Positions 38,057-50,418 are shown, counted from the first letter of the stretch. The stretch is DNA of 64,000 bases from Ipomoea triloba (GCF_003576645.1 NC_044916.1:841443-905442), one strand, 5' to 3'. The notes: generated from the sequence alone by a model not told the origin. Made by a program: numbers and translations.

Positions 38057-38941
38057 TATGATTTATTTATTTTTTTTAAAGGACTTGGTACATTGTTGGG
38101 AGGCAATAGCCTCCGCGAGATACCCCTCCCTTAAAATTAAAAAAAAAAAAAAAAAAAAAGACTTGGTACATTGCATTGTTTTTAGCTTGTTTCCTCGACC
38201 TGGTACATTGTTTCCTCGACCAAGTTTCAAGTGTATTTTCTTAGCTTGCTTTTAGCAAGCTCCCCACTCCAAACAAATTGCATAGCATGTGGAAACCCAA
38301 GACATTTGGTCAATGTGAATGGAACACTACCTACCTACTCGTATAGACTATAGCCACTACCTGCCTATTGCCTACTTGAATTTAATATAATATTTGTAGC
38401 TATCTTAATCATTATTTGGCTGACATTAATAATTAGCAATAATTTACATTAAGGGGTTTAAATTGTATAAAATTTCGATAGGATCAAAGATACATGGTGA
38501 ATTTAAATTTTTTTTAATTAAAAAAAAAAAAGAAAAAGAAAAAAAGAAGAAGAAGAGAGAGACATGGTGCATTATTTGTAGAGTTAATTTATGTTAAATA
38601 GACCCCATTAAAATTGACCAGTATTGTTCATAAAATAAGGAGTACATGTAGTATTAGTAACATTCACATTACTGTACAAAACAAAGATTTCCCCGAGCAA
38701 AATGACCTTCAGGAGTCTTTCAGAGATTCATCCAGCATGATACAAAATACACAAGTGAGATCTGTTGTTTCTATTAACATATACTTTTACAAATTAGGTT
38801 AGCAGGTATCTCTCACCTTCCAGGCCAGTCAGTGCCCATATGTGACTGAATGTCGACCTGTGCATTTAGATTTTAGAATATCATCAAGCTAGACGAGTTG
38901 TCGAGTACATATGGTAAAAAATCTCGATCCAATGCAGTAAC
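38057..38941. other. Intergenic; no gene seen
   Basis: Begins with a short repeat of the sequence left of the hAT element (GACTTGGTACATTG at 38080 and 38160). Contains a 20-base A run and purine-rich tracts. The last 100 bp probably include the 3' UTR of the GATA gene. Confidence 0.5.
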
Positions 38942-41900
38942 TTAATAAGGCTTTGGAACTGAGAGGAAATGCTGCATTTCTCTCCGAACATTACTAACCT
39001 CGTCATCAAAGCTTGTAGAAATATCAAAATCTGACCCAGAGGCATTGGCAAATTCATCAAGGGTTTCCTGGGGATCAAAGAGCTCAGTAACCTATAGAGC
39101 TTTGGAGATTAATTTTTTTTTTTGAACTCCAAAATCTTTGAAGGAAAAGTAATTATGACAATAACCTCTTCATCAGGGTTAATTGATGAATTTCCTAACC
39201 CGATGGGTGACCCATCAGTATAATTTTCAGCAGCTTCCCTAAAGTCCTACAGCGAAAAAAAGTGATTGATTAATGATAAAATACTACCGGTTATACATCC
39301 TTAAATGGGTACAGTCCTTATCTTCCAATTTTCGAGATTTCAGTACTCGGGTTTGGTTCAGCGAGCAAACCCATTAGTTAGGGTTTTTATTTGGTTTTTG
39401 CAATGTGATTAGGAAAGAGAAAATGAAAGAGTGAAGGAAAAAAAAATAAAAATAAACGAATGAAAAGGTCTCAAAAGCGCCTACTCGGCGTGCCTAAGGT
39501 CAAGACGCTGTAAAAACCAAGAAAAAACCCCTAATGGGGTTGCTTAGCTCAATTACACCCCTATTCCAACACCACAAAAACTACTATATTTATTTATTAT
39601 TTGTTTGACTTTCAGATGCCAATATTGCAAAGTATCTTTTCAATCAAAATCATACGGAGTATTAATTAAGCAAATTCTTAAGAAAGTGCATGTCACATAT
39701 ACTATTTAATGGCAATAAGAAAAACTACCTGGTCAGCAGGTCCAATAAAAGGATTTTCATTCCCCATTAACATGGGCTTCATTTCCTCGGGACTTCCCTA
39801 TTCAACAAAATTAGAGGAAAGTCACATCTTATTGAACATTTACTATACAACCAGTCAACAGTGATCAGATTACTATAACACTGTTACACTGTGAATACCA
39901 GGTCAATACCTCTCCATCTGGATTTTGATTGGAATTCTCTGATTCAATGGTGCAGAGCTTGATGTCAGGATTTCCCTACATTGCAAATGAAGACAATGAG
40001 TTTACTATGCTTATTCAACACAGATTTTTTCATCAATGCCAGAAAAAGATGTTGAAATCCAGTAGAAGCTAATCTCCTAGCAAAAAGAGGGAGGGAGATG
40101 AAGCAAACTATCTTGTTTAAATATGACAAGCAGACATGTTGTGTGTACATAACTACATATATTGACAAAGTGGATTTATTAAATTAAAAAAGAAAAAAAA
40201 GAATAGGATTGACAACAAGAGTACTTACTGGATCACTTTTGCTGAAAGCTATATTCTTCCCTCCTTTGGAAATATCTCTTAAAATACCCTTAAATCATAA
40301 AAAATGAGTTAAGGATGGTTCTGAAGAAAAGAAAGGAGATAAATTTGGCAAACCATTCCTACCTTGTTAGCCCACACAAGTCCACAAGCATTGCAGAGAG
40401 TTCTTGGGCCAGCTGGTCCCCGCCGCATTGCAGGTGTGCCATTTTCACTCACACCACAGTGTTGACAGCTGCGCAATCTGTCAACAAAACTGGAAGGTAC
40501 ATATCATGACAAAGAACATAATGGAAAATGGCACAAAGCATTGAACTTGGCAGATAAAAAGGTTTGAAATGTGCCAAGATGCGAAACTCATAAATTTCTA
40601 ACAGCTATTCCAGTTTACCAACAAAAATGTAGATGCAAGCAAAAACTGCACATTCCTACAAGTACATGGCAAGAAACCAAAAATAAATAAATAAATAAAT
40701 GTTGTGTAAGCTGCAGCAAGTAATGCTTGAGCTCCATACTCACACTGGTTCGGAACCAGGCATGCCATCACGTGATTCAAAAATATCAACAGATGTCTTG
40801 TCGCTCTCCTTCATAGAGGCAAATTGCCCATTTTTACGATGCATTCTGCACTCAATACAATCAAAACAGGAATGAGAAATTAGTTTCCAAAATGATTATA
40901 AGATTAGCTTGGAAGTTAGTGTCCAATAAATTCCTCCCAAAAACTGAATACACCTAACCTCCAAAATTGTCATTAATGTACCCTAACCAAGAAGGCAAGA
41001 AAATCCAACTTCAAGATACCTCTTAATGAGTTAATCTATCCACCAAAAATCAAGGATGTTGAATATGCATTAAAGTGGTGACCATTTTTTTCAAACAAGC
41101 TTTCAAGTCCTCAAATGTGTAACCCAATCCAAAAGAGTCCATGTTAACTAGTGCAGACCATTCATTGACAGTACAAAATCTTACACGCGAACCAGTATGC
41201 AGGATCAAGAACAAAAAGTGCCACCAAATCAATCTTACCTCTGAGCAACCTCTTTCCGACAAGTATAACGAATTTTTTTCTCAAAGCATCTCTCTTTCCT
41301 CTTCTCGCGAAACCTCATAAGAGAGGCAATTCTCCGTGGAACATTCGGAAATGTAGAGGCACAAACTGCTAGTGGAGAAGCATCCTCCAAAACCTACATC
41401 TCAATGCAAAAGAACAATGTGACCAATGATAAACAAATCTTCATTTCATTCTTATATCCTGATGGAGATAAAGCACCAAATAAGCTCCAAGTACCTTGTT
41501 ACATTGTTGTGATTGAAATTCCGTACTAGGAACATCTTCCGGTGTTTCAATCCCTCCCAAAAGCAAAAGCACAGCTTGCAACTATTACGTTTAAAAAAAA
41601 AAACAATAATAATAAATACATCAAGCATTATTCCTGAATTATTATCCAACCACCATTTTAGGTTGCAATTTATGATAGAAACCCAAATCACAACAAAATC
41701 TATACAAGTAATAGCTGCTGAACTACAATACTTGAACCGCATACTGTAAATATTTAAACTGTATATATTTAGCTGCTGAACTACAACACATACATAACAG
41801 TTGGACCTTATCTGGAGTAACGGCAGGAAAAACATAGATTTGGCCTTCGAAGGAAACTGTGAGCTCACTAGGCCTAATAGGAAAGCTCGAAATCACCCCG

Positions 41901-42154
41901 CCGCCATCTACAGAGCAGGCTGGTGGTGGCGCCGCTGAGTTTACTTGAACCAACTCGGCACCTCCTCTCATGTCCTCACAGCCTCCGCCGCTGACGTCGT
42001 CGGCTCCGAACCTTCCACTCACATCATCCGCTCCAACCGGCACGTTCGCGAACTCCCGGCGGCACGGCACGTCGTACGACCTCGGTTGGAGTGACGTCAG
42101 GTTTCCGGCCTCCATCGCCGCCGGCATTCCACACTCAATCCAAGCTCTAATCAC
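38942..42154 (-). CDS. TIFY-CCT-GATA (ZML-type) transcription factor
   Basis: Ten exons: 41807-42154, 41495-41581, 41239-41393, 40744-40845, 40363-40477, 40229-40288, 39910-39975, 39729-39797, 39166-39246, 38942-39091; all phases close to 410 residues from the first ATG (a second in-frame ATG at residue 14 is also possible). A degenerate TIFY motif (GQIYVFPAV) with [10 protein letters not shown] lies at about residues 98-126, a CCT domain ([17 protein letters not shown]) at about 166-206, and a GATA finger C235-X2-C238-X20-C259-X2-C262. This trio defines the ZIM/ZML group (GATA24/25/28), nuclear factors linked to cryptochrome and light-stress signalling. Arabidopsis members have about 300 residues; here five small exons add a roughly 130-residue acidic tail. 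A LINE sits about 420 bp upstream of the start. Confidence 0.92.
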
Positions 42155-42418
42155 TACAACAGGCGCGAGAGGAGAGATTGGAACGCCGACTCCAAATTCA
42201 GTTGGAATCCGTAGAGGGAAAATTTGTTGAGATTTGATAATACTTTTTTTTTTTTGTGATTAATTTGAAATTTGGGTTTAATTTTTATTATTTTTTTGGG
42301 ATGTTAATTGTTTAGCTGAAAATGGATAAACAAAGAGAGAAAAGGAACTTCCTGGGAGAGGATCGAATATGGAAATAAAAAGGTGGAGACGATATCAGAG
42401 CCGTTGAGTTTCCCAGGT

Positions 42419-42455
42419 CACGTGAGGTGGAGTGCAAAGGCCGATGGGTCACGTG
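42419..42455. promoter_or_regulatory. Paired G-boxes in GATA promoter
   Basis: Two CACGTG cores (42419-42424 and 42450-42455), each within TCACGTGAGG, lie 265-300 bp upstream of the GATA start. G-boxes bind bZIP and bHLH factors in light and ABA responses. They recur at 44054 and 44085 only because of the duplicated assembly segment. Confidence 0.55.
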
Positions 42456-42610
42456 AGGATCCGCGGTGGCCTGCCGGTGGGTGGCGCTATTACCAGAATA
42501 CCAGGCTTTATACTCATTCTAGAAGTTTACAAAAAATAATAGAGTAATAAATATATATTCTTTGTTCTCAAAAGTTTTTTTTTTTTTTTTGAGAAAGGTA
42601 ACTTATTAGA

Positions 42611-43486
42611 TCAAATCAGAGGAAAGAACAAATCAGAGGAAAGAACATTACAAAGGAAGATGGGAGGGTTAACAAACCACTCCGAACAATCAGACATAGA
42701 AACAGACTGCCTGGCAAGTATATGAGCCGTCTGATTCGCAGACCATTTAGTAAAAGATAAACTAATATGAGTAAACATACTCATCAAGTTTTTAATTTCC
42801 GCTAACAGTACATGAAAGGAAGAATCACCTAAAGTAGAGTTGAGTCCCTGCACCACCTGTAAAGAATCTGTTTCAATGATAATATTGTCAAAGTCATGGC
42901 TTTTCACCCAGCTTAGTGATTCTCTTATGGCGACAGCCTCGGCTTCTCTAGAATTATAGGCGCCACTCCATTGTGATCCTCTTGCAGCAACAAAGTGACC
43001 TTGATCATTCCTAAGAACACATCCAAAGCCCATTTTCGAGTGCGGTTTGTCAATAGCCGCATCAACATTCAACTTCAATAATCCCAATTGAGGTTTAGAC
43101 CATTTAGGCTCTTCAGCTACTGCTAATTCATCTCCAAACTGCCCAGCTTTGTTGGCCTCCAACCAATCATTAAGATAATTTTGAGCACTTTGGACTGTGA
43201 AACGGGCAGCATTGAGGGATTGGTTGTTCCATAAAATACTGTTCCGCAAATCCCAAATTTTCCAACAGACAATATACAGAGTGCAAGCCTGAGTGTTGGA
43301 GAGGGAGGTTGACATAGTGCTCATCCAATCTTGGAAGTTGGTATAAGATCCTGCCTGACATTGGAGTCGTAGATAGCTCCAACAGGCTTTAGCGTAATCG
43401 CACTCTACAAACAGATGAAGGACTGATTCCTTACCACTCAAGCACAGTTGGCATTTATCATCACAATTAACCCGCTTAGCTCTCAG
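42611..43486 (-). pseudogene. Duplicate LINE RNase H region (assembly copy)
   Basis: Identical to 44246-45121 as far as the N at 43487. It ends in frame-joined GATA exon-1 sequence only because of the artificial junction. Confidence 0.8.
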
Positions 43487-43487
43487 N

Positions 43488-43789
43488 GAAACTGTGAGCT
43501 CACTAGGCCTAATAGGAAAGCTCGAAATCACCCCGCCGCCATCTACAGAGCAGGCTGGTGGTGGCGCCGCTGAGTTTACTTGAACCAACTCGGCACCTCC
43601 TCTCATGTCCTCACAGCCTCCGCCGCTGACGTCGTCGGCTCCGAACCTTCCACTCACATCATCCGCTCCAACCGGCACGTTCGCGAACTCCCGGCGGCAC
43701 GGCACGTCGTACGACCTCGGTTGGAGTGACGTCAGGTTTCCGGCCTCCATCGCCGCCGGCATTCCACACTCAATCCAAGCTCTAATCAC
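43488..43789 (-). pseudogene. Second copy of GATA exon 1 (assembly duplicate)
   Basis: Identical to 41853-42154. It lacks the TIFY end of the exon because the copy is cut at N 43487, and it is followed by LINE sequence instead of the next GATA exons. It is not a second gene. Confidence 0.8.
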
Positions 43790-45075
43790 TACAACAGGCG
43801 CGAGAGGAGAGATTGGAACGCCGACTCCAAATTCAGTTGGAATCCGTAGAGGGAAAATTTGTTGAGATTTGATAATACTTTTTTTTTTTTGTGATTAATT
43901 TGAAATTTGGGTTTAATTTTTATTATTTTTTTGGGATGTTAATTGTTTAGCTGAAAATGGATAAACAAAGAGAGAAAAGGAACTTCCTGGGAGAGGATCG
44001 AATATGGAAATAAAAAGGTGGAGACGATATCAGAGCCGTTGAGTTTCCCAGGTCACGTGAGGTGGAGTGCAAAGGCCGATGGGTCACGTGAGGATCCGCG
44101 GTGGCCTGCCGGTGGGTGGCGCTATTACCAGAATACCAGGCTTTATACTCATTCTAGAAGTTTACAAAAAATAATAGAGTAATAAATATATATTCTTTGT
44201 TCTCAAAAGTTTTTTTTTTTTTTTTGAGAAAGGTAACTTATTAGATCAAATCAGAGGAAAGAACAAATCAGAGGAAAGAACATTACAAAGGAAGATGGGA
44301 GGGTTAACAAACCACTCCGAACAATCAGACATAGAAACAGACTGCCTGGCAAGTATATGAGCCGTCTGATTCGCAGACCATTTAGTAAAAGATAAACTAA
44401 TATGAGTAAACATACTCATCAAGTTTTTAATTTCCGCTAACAGTACATGAAAGGAAGAATCACCTAAAGTAGAGTTGAGTCCCTGCACCACCTGTAAAGA
44501 ATCTGTTTCAATGATAATATTGTCAAAGTCATGGCTTTTCACCCAGCTTAGTGATTCTCTTATGGCGACAGCCTCGGCTTCTCTAGAATTATAGGCGCCA
44601 CTCCATTGTGATCCTCTTGCAGCAACAAAGTGACCTTGATCATTCCTAAGAACACATCCAAAGCCCATTTTCGAGTGCGGTTTGTCAATAGCCGCATCAA
44701 CATTCAACTTCAATAATCCCAATTGAGGTTTAGACCATTTAGGCTCTTCAGCTACTGCTAATTCATCTCCAAACTGCCCAGCTTTGTTGGCCTCCAACCA
44801 ATCATTAAGATAATTTTGAGCACTTTGGACTGTGAAACGGGCAGCATTGAGGGATTGGTTGTTCCATAAAATACTGTTCCGCAAATCCCAAATTTTCCAA
44901 CAGACAATATACAGAGTGCAAGCCTGAGTGTTGGAGAGGGAGGTTGACATAGTGCTCATCCAATCTTGGAAGTTGGTATAAGATCCTGCCTGACATTGGA
45001 GTCGTAGATAGCTCCAACAGGCTTTAGCGTAATCGCACTCTACAAACAGATGAAGGACTGATTCCTTACCACTCA

Positions 45076-45159
45076 AGCACAGTTGGCATTTATCATCACA
45101 ATTAACCCGCTTAGCTCAGCACAGTTGGCATTTATCATCACAATTAACCCGCTTAGCTC
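45076..45159. repeat. Exact 42-bp tandem duplication (third of four)
   Basis: 45076-45117 equals 45118-45159. It introduces a stop codon into the LINE ORF2. Confidence 0.95.
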
Positions 45160-45184
45160 TCAGAGAGTCTTTAGTTGGAAGAGT

Positions 45185-45268
45185 CATAGTGCATGCTTGC
45201 CAAAGGAAAGTTTTTACCTTATGGGGCATAGTGCATGCTTGCCAAAGGAAAGTTTTTACCTTATGGGG
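45185..45268. repeat. Exact 42-bp tandem duplication (fourth of four)
   Basis: 45185-45226 equals 45227-45268, repeating 14 residues (PHKVKTFLWQACTM) of the LINE protein. Confidence 0.95.
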
Positions 45269-45423
45269 TATTTTGCATTGCCAAAATCTGCTCCAGTTCT
45301 TGCTCTCACTTTCCGGCATCACGCCATGAATCGCTTTGTAACAGCTTTTCACAGAAAATTTCCCATCTACGTCAGGTCCCCAAATAATCTTATCTTGCAC
45401 CTGTTGTCTAGGGATAGGGATTT

Positions 45424-47481
45424 TCAATATAAGCTCTGTATCTCTCTGGTTAAAAATAGATTTAATGGCCTCTGCATCCCAGTTACACTCTGTTGGATCA
45501 ATAAGATCAGCCACTGTTGCGAGTTCCATAAATGGAAATGGGTCACTTTGGGATTAGATAAGTCTGGGAGCCAGTTGTCGGACCAAATTCTAACTTGATT
45601 ACCATTCCCAACCCTCCATCTTGACTGCTCACGGATTATGTCCTGGGTTGCAAGCAAACTGCTCCAGATATAAGAGGGGTTGGCTCCAGCTTTTGCTTCC
45701 AGAAAAGAGACATTCGGATAGTACCTTGCCTTATAGATTTGAGACGCAAGTGAGTCAGGTTTTTGTATAAGGTTCCAGGCCTGTTTGCATAAGAGGGCCA
45801 GATTGAAGTCATAGAGGCTGCGAAATCCAATACCTCCCCACTTCTTTGGCTTGCACAGGTGGTTCCAAGATTTCCAATTGATGCCCCCGTTGTTTCGTCC
45901 TCCACCCTTCCACCAATAAGAGTTCATGATAACTTCAATTTCCTTGGTTAGGGTCTTTGGCAGTAAGAACACTCCCATGGCATATGTGGGAAGTGCTTGA
46001 AGAACAGTCTTCAATAATATCTCACGCCCTGCTCTAGATAGGAACCTGTGATTCCACCCTTGTATACGGTTGACAATTTTCCTCTTTATAAAGCTTAGGA
46101 TCTCCTTCTTGTTTTTCCCCACGATCATAGGAAGACCCAAATAGTTTCCAGAACTGGTACTTCCTTGAACCCCCAGAATCTCACTCAATTTCCTTCTATC
46201 CTCTTCACCCACATTTTTGCTGAAAACAATGGCAGATTTGTTTAGATTTATAGACTGACCTGAAGCCTTCTCATAATCCTGTAATAGTTGTTTGAGATTT
46301 GAAGCCTCCATAGGATTAGCCCTCAGGAAAATATAGCTGTCATCTGCAAAAAGAAGATGGTTAACAGTAGGTGCATTCCTAGAAACTGATAAACCATGGA
46401 TCTTGTTTTTGTTCTCATAATCCTTTAGCATTGCACTCAAGCCTTCTGCAACAATGATAAAGAGATAGGGTGAAATAGGATCTCCTTGCCTAATACCTCT
46501 ACTTGGTTTAATGGGACCAATTTCATCAGTTCTGTTCAGCACAAAATACTCAACAGAGGTAACACACTCCATTACAAGGGAAACCCACCTTTCTCCAAAG
46601 CCCAGTTTAAGCATAATGCTGCGCAGCATAAGCCACTCTAGCCTATCATAGGCTTTGCTCATATCAAGCTTTAAGGCTGCATATCCAATCTTACCTTGAG
46701 TTTTCCTTTTCAAGTAGTGTTGTAATTCGTAGGCTATCATAATGTTATCAGTAATTAATCTGCCCGGCACAAATGCGCTTTGGTTGTCCGAAATGATACC
46801 ATTCAAGAGAGGCTTAAGTCTATTGGCAATGGCCTTTGCAAGGATTTTGTAAGCAACTGTACAGAGTGCTATAGGTCTGAGATCTGCCATAGTTTCGGGA
46901 ATTTGTTTTTTCGGGATCAGAACAATTTGAGTAGTGTTCAAACCTTTTGGGAGTTTACCAGTCTTTAAGAACTCATTGCAGAAATGCACTATGCTCTCCC
47001 CCAAAATATCCCAATAAGATTGAAAAAATCCTGGGTTAAAACCATCAAAGCCGGGACTCTTATCCGGATGCATCCCAAACAAAGCTTTCTTAATTTCACT
47101 GCTAGAAAATTTCATTAGCAACCTGTGGTTCTGAGTACTGGTAATCTTGGGGTTAATGCAACTAATAACAGGATTAAGATCACCCGTAGCACTAGAAAAT
47201 ATGTTAATGAAATAGTCCCTTACCAAGGCATTCCGTTTAGGTCCCTGAGTAATCCAGTTGCCTGCGTCGTCCTTTAACCTCTGGATTGTATTGTTCCTCT
47301 TTCTCTGTTTGACGGCATTATGAAAGAATTTGGTGTTGTTGTCGCCGCCCTTGTACCAGAACATTTTTGCCCTCTGTTTCCAAAACTGATTCTGTTTGTT
47401 GAGAAGATTAATAAATAACCTCTGAGCTTGAGAGAATTCCAGAATTCCTTGGCTATCACTTCTTGTTCTAAGGAAACTCAT
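45424..47481 (-). pseudogene. LINE ORF2 part 2: reverse transcriptase
   Basis: Same frame as the endonuclease part. Contains SPGFDGFNPGFFQ, LRPIALCTVAYKILAK, QSAFVPGRLITDN, KLDMSKAYDR, RQGDPISPYLF and the catalytic LLFADDSYIFL (FADD box). The frame is lost by an indel near 45530, after which the sequence continues in another frame. The ORF is otherwise well preserved, suggesting a fairly young insertion. Confidence 0.92.
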
Positions 47482-47643
47482 CTGCCTTTTGAGAGAATTA
47501 ATTTGGGGTTGTCAATTTTTGTTAAAATTCTTACCCCATTTCCAAACAGCATGACTACAGACCTTAAAACGAGAGCAGAGATTTAGACCTTCTAAAATAT
47601 TCCAACTTTGGTAAACTATGTCTCTACACTGGGCTTCCTTTAA

Positions 47644-48393
47644 CTAACAATTCTCAAATTTGAACTTTCTATTAGTCCTGATCTGTGTTGCTGGGGACGG
47701 CCAAACAGCTAAGGGAAGATGATCACTAACGGGAGCTTCAAAGGACTCTGCTCTAGCATACCCAAATCGATCAAGCCACCCTACATTAACCAGGATACGA
47801 TCCAGTTTCTCCCTAACCCAATTGGTAGTACCTCGGACTTTTTCCCATGTAAACTGATAGCCTTTGAAGGTAAGATCAAACAGTCCACTAAAGTTTACTG
47901 CTTCCTGAAACCCTTGAATCAACCGGTTGGGATGAGGAGCACCGCCCAATTTTTCACCGTGAGAGAGGAGATCATTGAAATCTCCCATTAAAATCCAAGG
48001 GAGAGAGTTGTTGAGAGACAGCTGTTTGAGAAGATCCCAGGATTCTGCACGTCGATGTCTTTCTGGGCAACCGTAGAAGCCGGTGTAACGCCATAGAGAA
48101 GAAGATGATACAGAGTTGATAGTGGCATCAATGAAGTTCCTAGAATGGTTAACAATGGTCAGGTTTAACTCTTTTTTCCACAAGAGGGCAAGTCCCCCAC
48201 TTTGACCCGAGCAATCCACTGTAAACATGTTGTCAAATCCCACTTTGGTTCTAATAATCTCCATCTTTGAAGAACATAACTTTGTTTCCATTAAGTATAA
48301 TAAGACCGGCCTCTTAGTGTGGACGATGTCGTTTAGGACTTGAATCGTCGTTTGGTTGCCAAGCCCCCTACAATTCCAAGATATAAAACTCAT
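47644..48393 (-). pseudogene. LINE ORF2 part 1: endonuclease (EEP fold)
   Basis: Starts MSFISWNCRGLGNQ and contains LMETKL, GGLALLWK, YGCPE, WILMGDFNDLL and SDHLPLAVW, the standard apurinic-like endonuclease motifs of plant L1 elements. It ends at a TAG; a second in-frame stop (TGA) follows before the reverse transcriptase continues in the same frame, so two nonsense changes split one ORF2. Confidence 0.9.
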
Positions 48394-49419
48394 TGATAAT
48401 GTATGGACCCGAAGCTGGATTGAACAATTGTGATCCAGTAAGCAGAGTGTAAAGAAACAGATAGTGATGTCCTGTTGCACTGATTACTCAAAGCTCAAAC
48501 CACAGACTGAAGGAATAGATAGTACTTGTTACAAAAAAACAAGAAGAAGATGACTAATGCAAATGGGAAAAGCAGCTTGTCACAAAGGCAAGAAGGAGGA
48601 AGCTTGTCACTAGAACAAGAAGGAAAAGCTTGTCACAAAGACAAGAAGGAAACAGGATCAAATTTAAGACTCAGGAAAATTCATTTGGGAATTTCATCAA
48701 ACAGGTTGTAGGCACTCACTACTGTCTTCATCCAAAAATGTTCCTTTCCCATGTCAACAGCTTAGAAAAGTAGAAAACAAAACCAACCGCATTAGCAAAA
48801 GTCCGTACTGTAATCGTCGTAGAGAAGTGACGACTTTGAAGAGTAGTCTCTCGGCATTTCATCCCCATTCCTTCTTCATCGCTCTCCTCCGGTTGTTTGG
48901 TGTTTATTCATTCATAACCAGAGCAGCGGTGGCCGGTGGAAGGCAATACGCGGAGTCACCAGGTGACTGGTCGGCGGTAGAGATCGGCGGTCCTCTCTGT
49001 TTTCTTATTTTATGCACACTTGTTTTCTGTTCTCAAAAGTTAAATCTTCAATTCGGACTCAATAGAACATTGGTGAAGATATTGGTAAAAATTGTAATTG
49101 GGGATGTGTTTTGACATTTTCGTCACCAATAAATGTATATCCCACACATTGAATATGATATTATATTGTTATAACAATCATATCCTATAGTTTAAGATAA
49201 GATATACATTTGTTTAAAAAAAAAATCCGAATTGGTGTATTTAAAAAAAAAAAAAAACGAATCAGTGTCCCGGTTTACACTCCAACATGGATAATGGAGT
49301 GAGATCGAGCCTCAGTGGAGGAGGCAACTGTTGACTCTTTGTGCTTCAGTAGATTGAGAAAGTAGCTATGAACAGATACTACATTGTAACAGAGTCAATA
49401 GTACTAAAAAAAAATATTA

Positions 49420-49551
49420 TTTGCACTCACTTACATGAATCATGATGAATGTCAAAATTCTTATATTTATTAAGTATTTGTATATTTTGCACTCACTTAC
49501 ATGAATCATGATGAATGTCAAAATTCTTATATTTATTAAGTATTTGTATAT
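49420..49551. repeat. 66-bp exact tandem duplication
   Basis: A unit starting TTTGCACTCACTTACATGAA at 49420 is repeated at 49486 with no visible change. Confidence 0.9.
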
Positions 49552-50315
49552 TGACTTACGCGTTAAAAATTAATAGATGAAATCACACCCGTGTTATCGT
49601 TAGAGCATCCATATTAATTTACATGTTCAAGATCAATTTTGCATTGTGGACGTTATTTTAAAGTAAAATTCAAATTATATGTCTATAATTAACAGATTAT
49701 ATGTTAGTAAATAAATTAAAGACACATAATAGGTTAACTATAGACACATAATACTTAATTAATATATTATGTGTAATCATTGTTCCATGAACCATCACCA
49801 GACCATGAATAACATACATTTTTAATATATTAAAGACATATTATTTGTATACTGAAAGTACATTATTTGAGTATTAAAGGAAATATTATTTTGTATACTA
49901 TCAAATATTCAATAAATAAATAATGTACATTTAATATATAATATAATAAAAATATATCTTTCATTCATGGTTCACATAAAAATTTGTATATTGTCTATTA
50001 TGTGTTTGTAGTTTTAACAAATTATGTGTATTCAATTTATTTACATGCATATAATTTACTGACTGAAAACACATAATATGTTAACCGCAGACAAAAAATG
50101 TTTAGATCAAAGTCTACAATAGAAAGTAGACCTTGATCCATAATATGACAATTACCTATTGCTATTCTTGGAATGTGGCTAGAGTTTCCCCGACATTAAA
50201 AGAATTGTCATCAAGTAAGGCCATGTAAGACTACGAAACAAAGATTGTGAGTGTTGTTTACCTAGCAGGATGCATGCAAAGAACATGGCTGGTCTGATAA
50301 GAAACAACATGCGTC

Positions 50316-50323
50316 TATTTAAA
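50316..50323 (+). promoter_or_regulatory. TATA-like element of UGT gene
   Basis: TATTTAAA about 96 nt upstream of the UGT ATG. Confidence 0.4.
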
Positions 50324-50418
50324 CAACAGAACCAGACAACAGAAGTAAACACAGGTCCTATGTTTCCAAGAAACAGATAGGGATCAAGTTGGAGAGTTTA
50401 TAGTTTTAGAACATCACC

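Larger units (their letters stand above)
41853..45118. repeat. Exact 1.63-kb duplication joined at a single N (probable misassembly)
   Basis: 41853-43483 is repeated at 43488-45118 with offset 1635, and the copies meet at N 43487. The unit begins in the middle of GATA exon 1 and ends in the middle of the LINE RNase H region, which has no natural boundary. I treat 41853-43486 plus the N as a false repeat of the second copy, or the reverse. Confidence 0.85.
44246..45529 (-). pseudogene. LINE ORF2 part 3: zf-RVT and RNase H
   Basis: After the frameshift near 45530 the protein continues (PHKVKTFLWQACT, CQLCLSGKESVLHLFVECDYA) into a plant RVT_3 RNase H domain (LLKLNVDAAIDK, GFGCVLRND, SREAEAVAIRESLSW, IIIETDSLQVVQ, ANQTAHILARQ). 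A TGA at about 45115 is created by a 42-bp tandem duplication; without it the part is open from about 45529 to 44246. Confidence 0.9.
42577..49027 (-). mobile_element. L1-type LINE, nearly full length, interrupted by assembly duplicate
   Basis: The poly-A tail appears as a T-run at 42577 and the 5' end lies at about 49027. A perfect 14-bp target-site duplication TGTTCTCAAAAGTT flanks it (42563-42576, 49028-49041). Reading 5' to 3' on the minus strand it has about 0.6 kb without ORF, then endonuclease, reverse transcriptase, a zinc-knuckle-like zf-RVT region and RNase H. No ORF1 (gag-like) is present. If the 1.63-kb duplicate is removed, the element is about 4.8 kb. Confidence 0.85.
49042..50418. 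other. Intergenic; UGT promoter side
   Basis: AT-rich DNA without a supported ORF. It contains the 66-bp tandem repeat at 49420 and, near its right end, a TATA-like element before the UGT gene. Confidence 0.5.

Noticed and set aside
42611..43789. A 392-codon minus-strand ORF joining GATA N terminus to RNase H
   Set aside because: The join is at N 43487 and results from the duplicated assembly segment, not from a real fusion gene.
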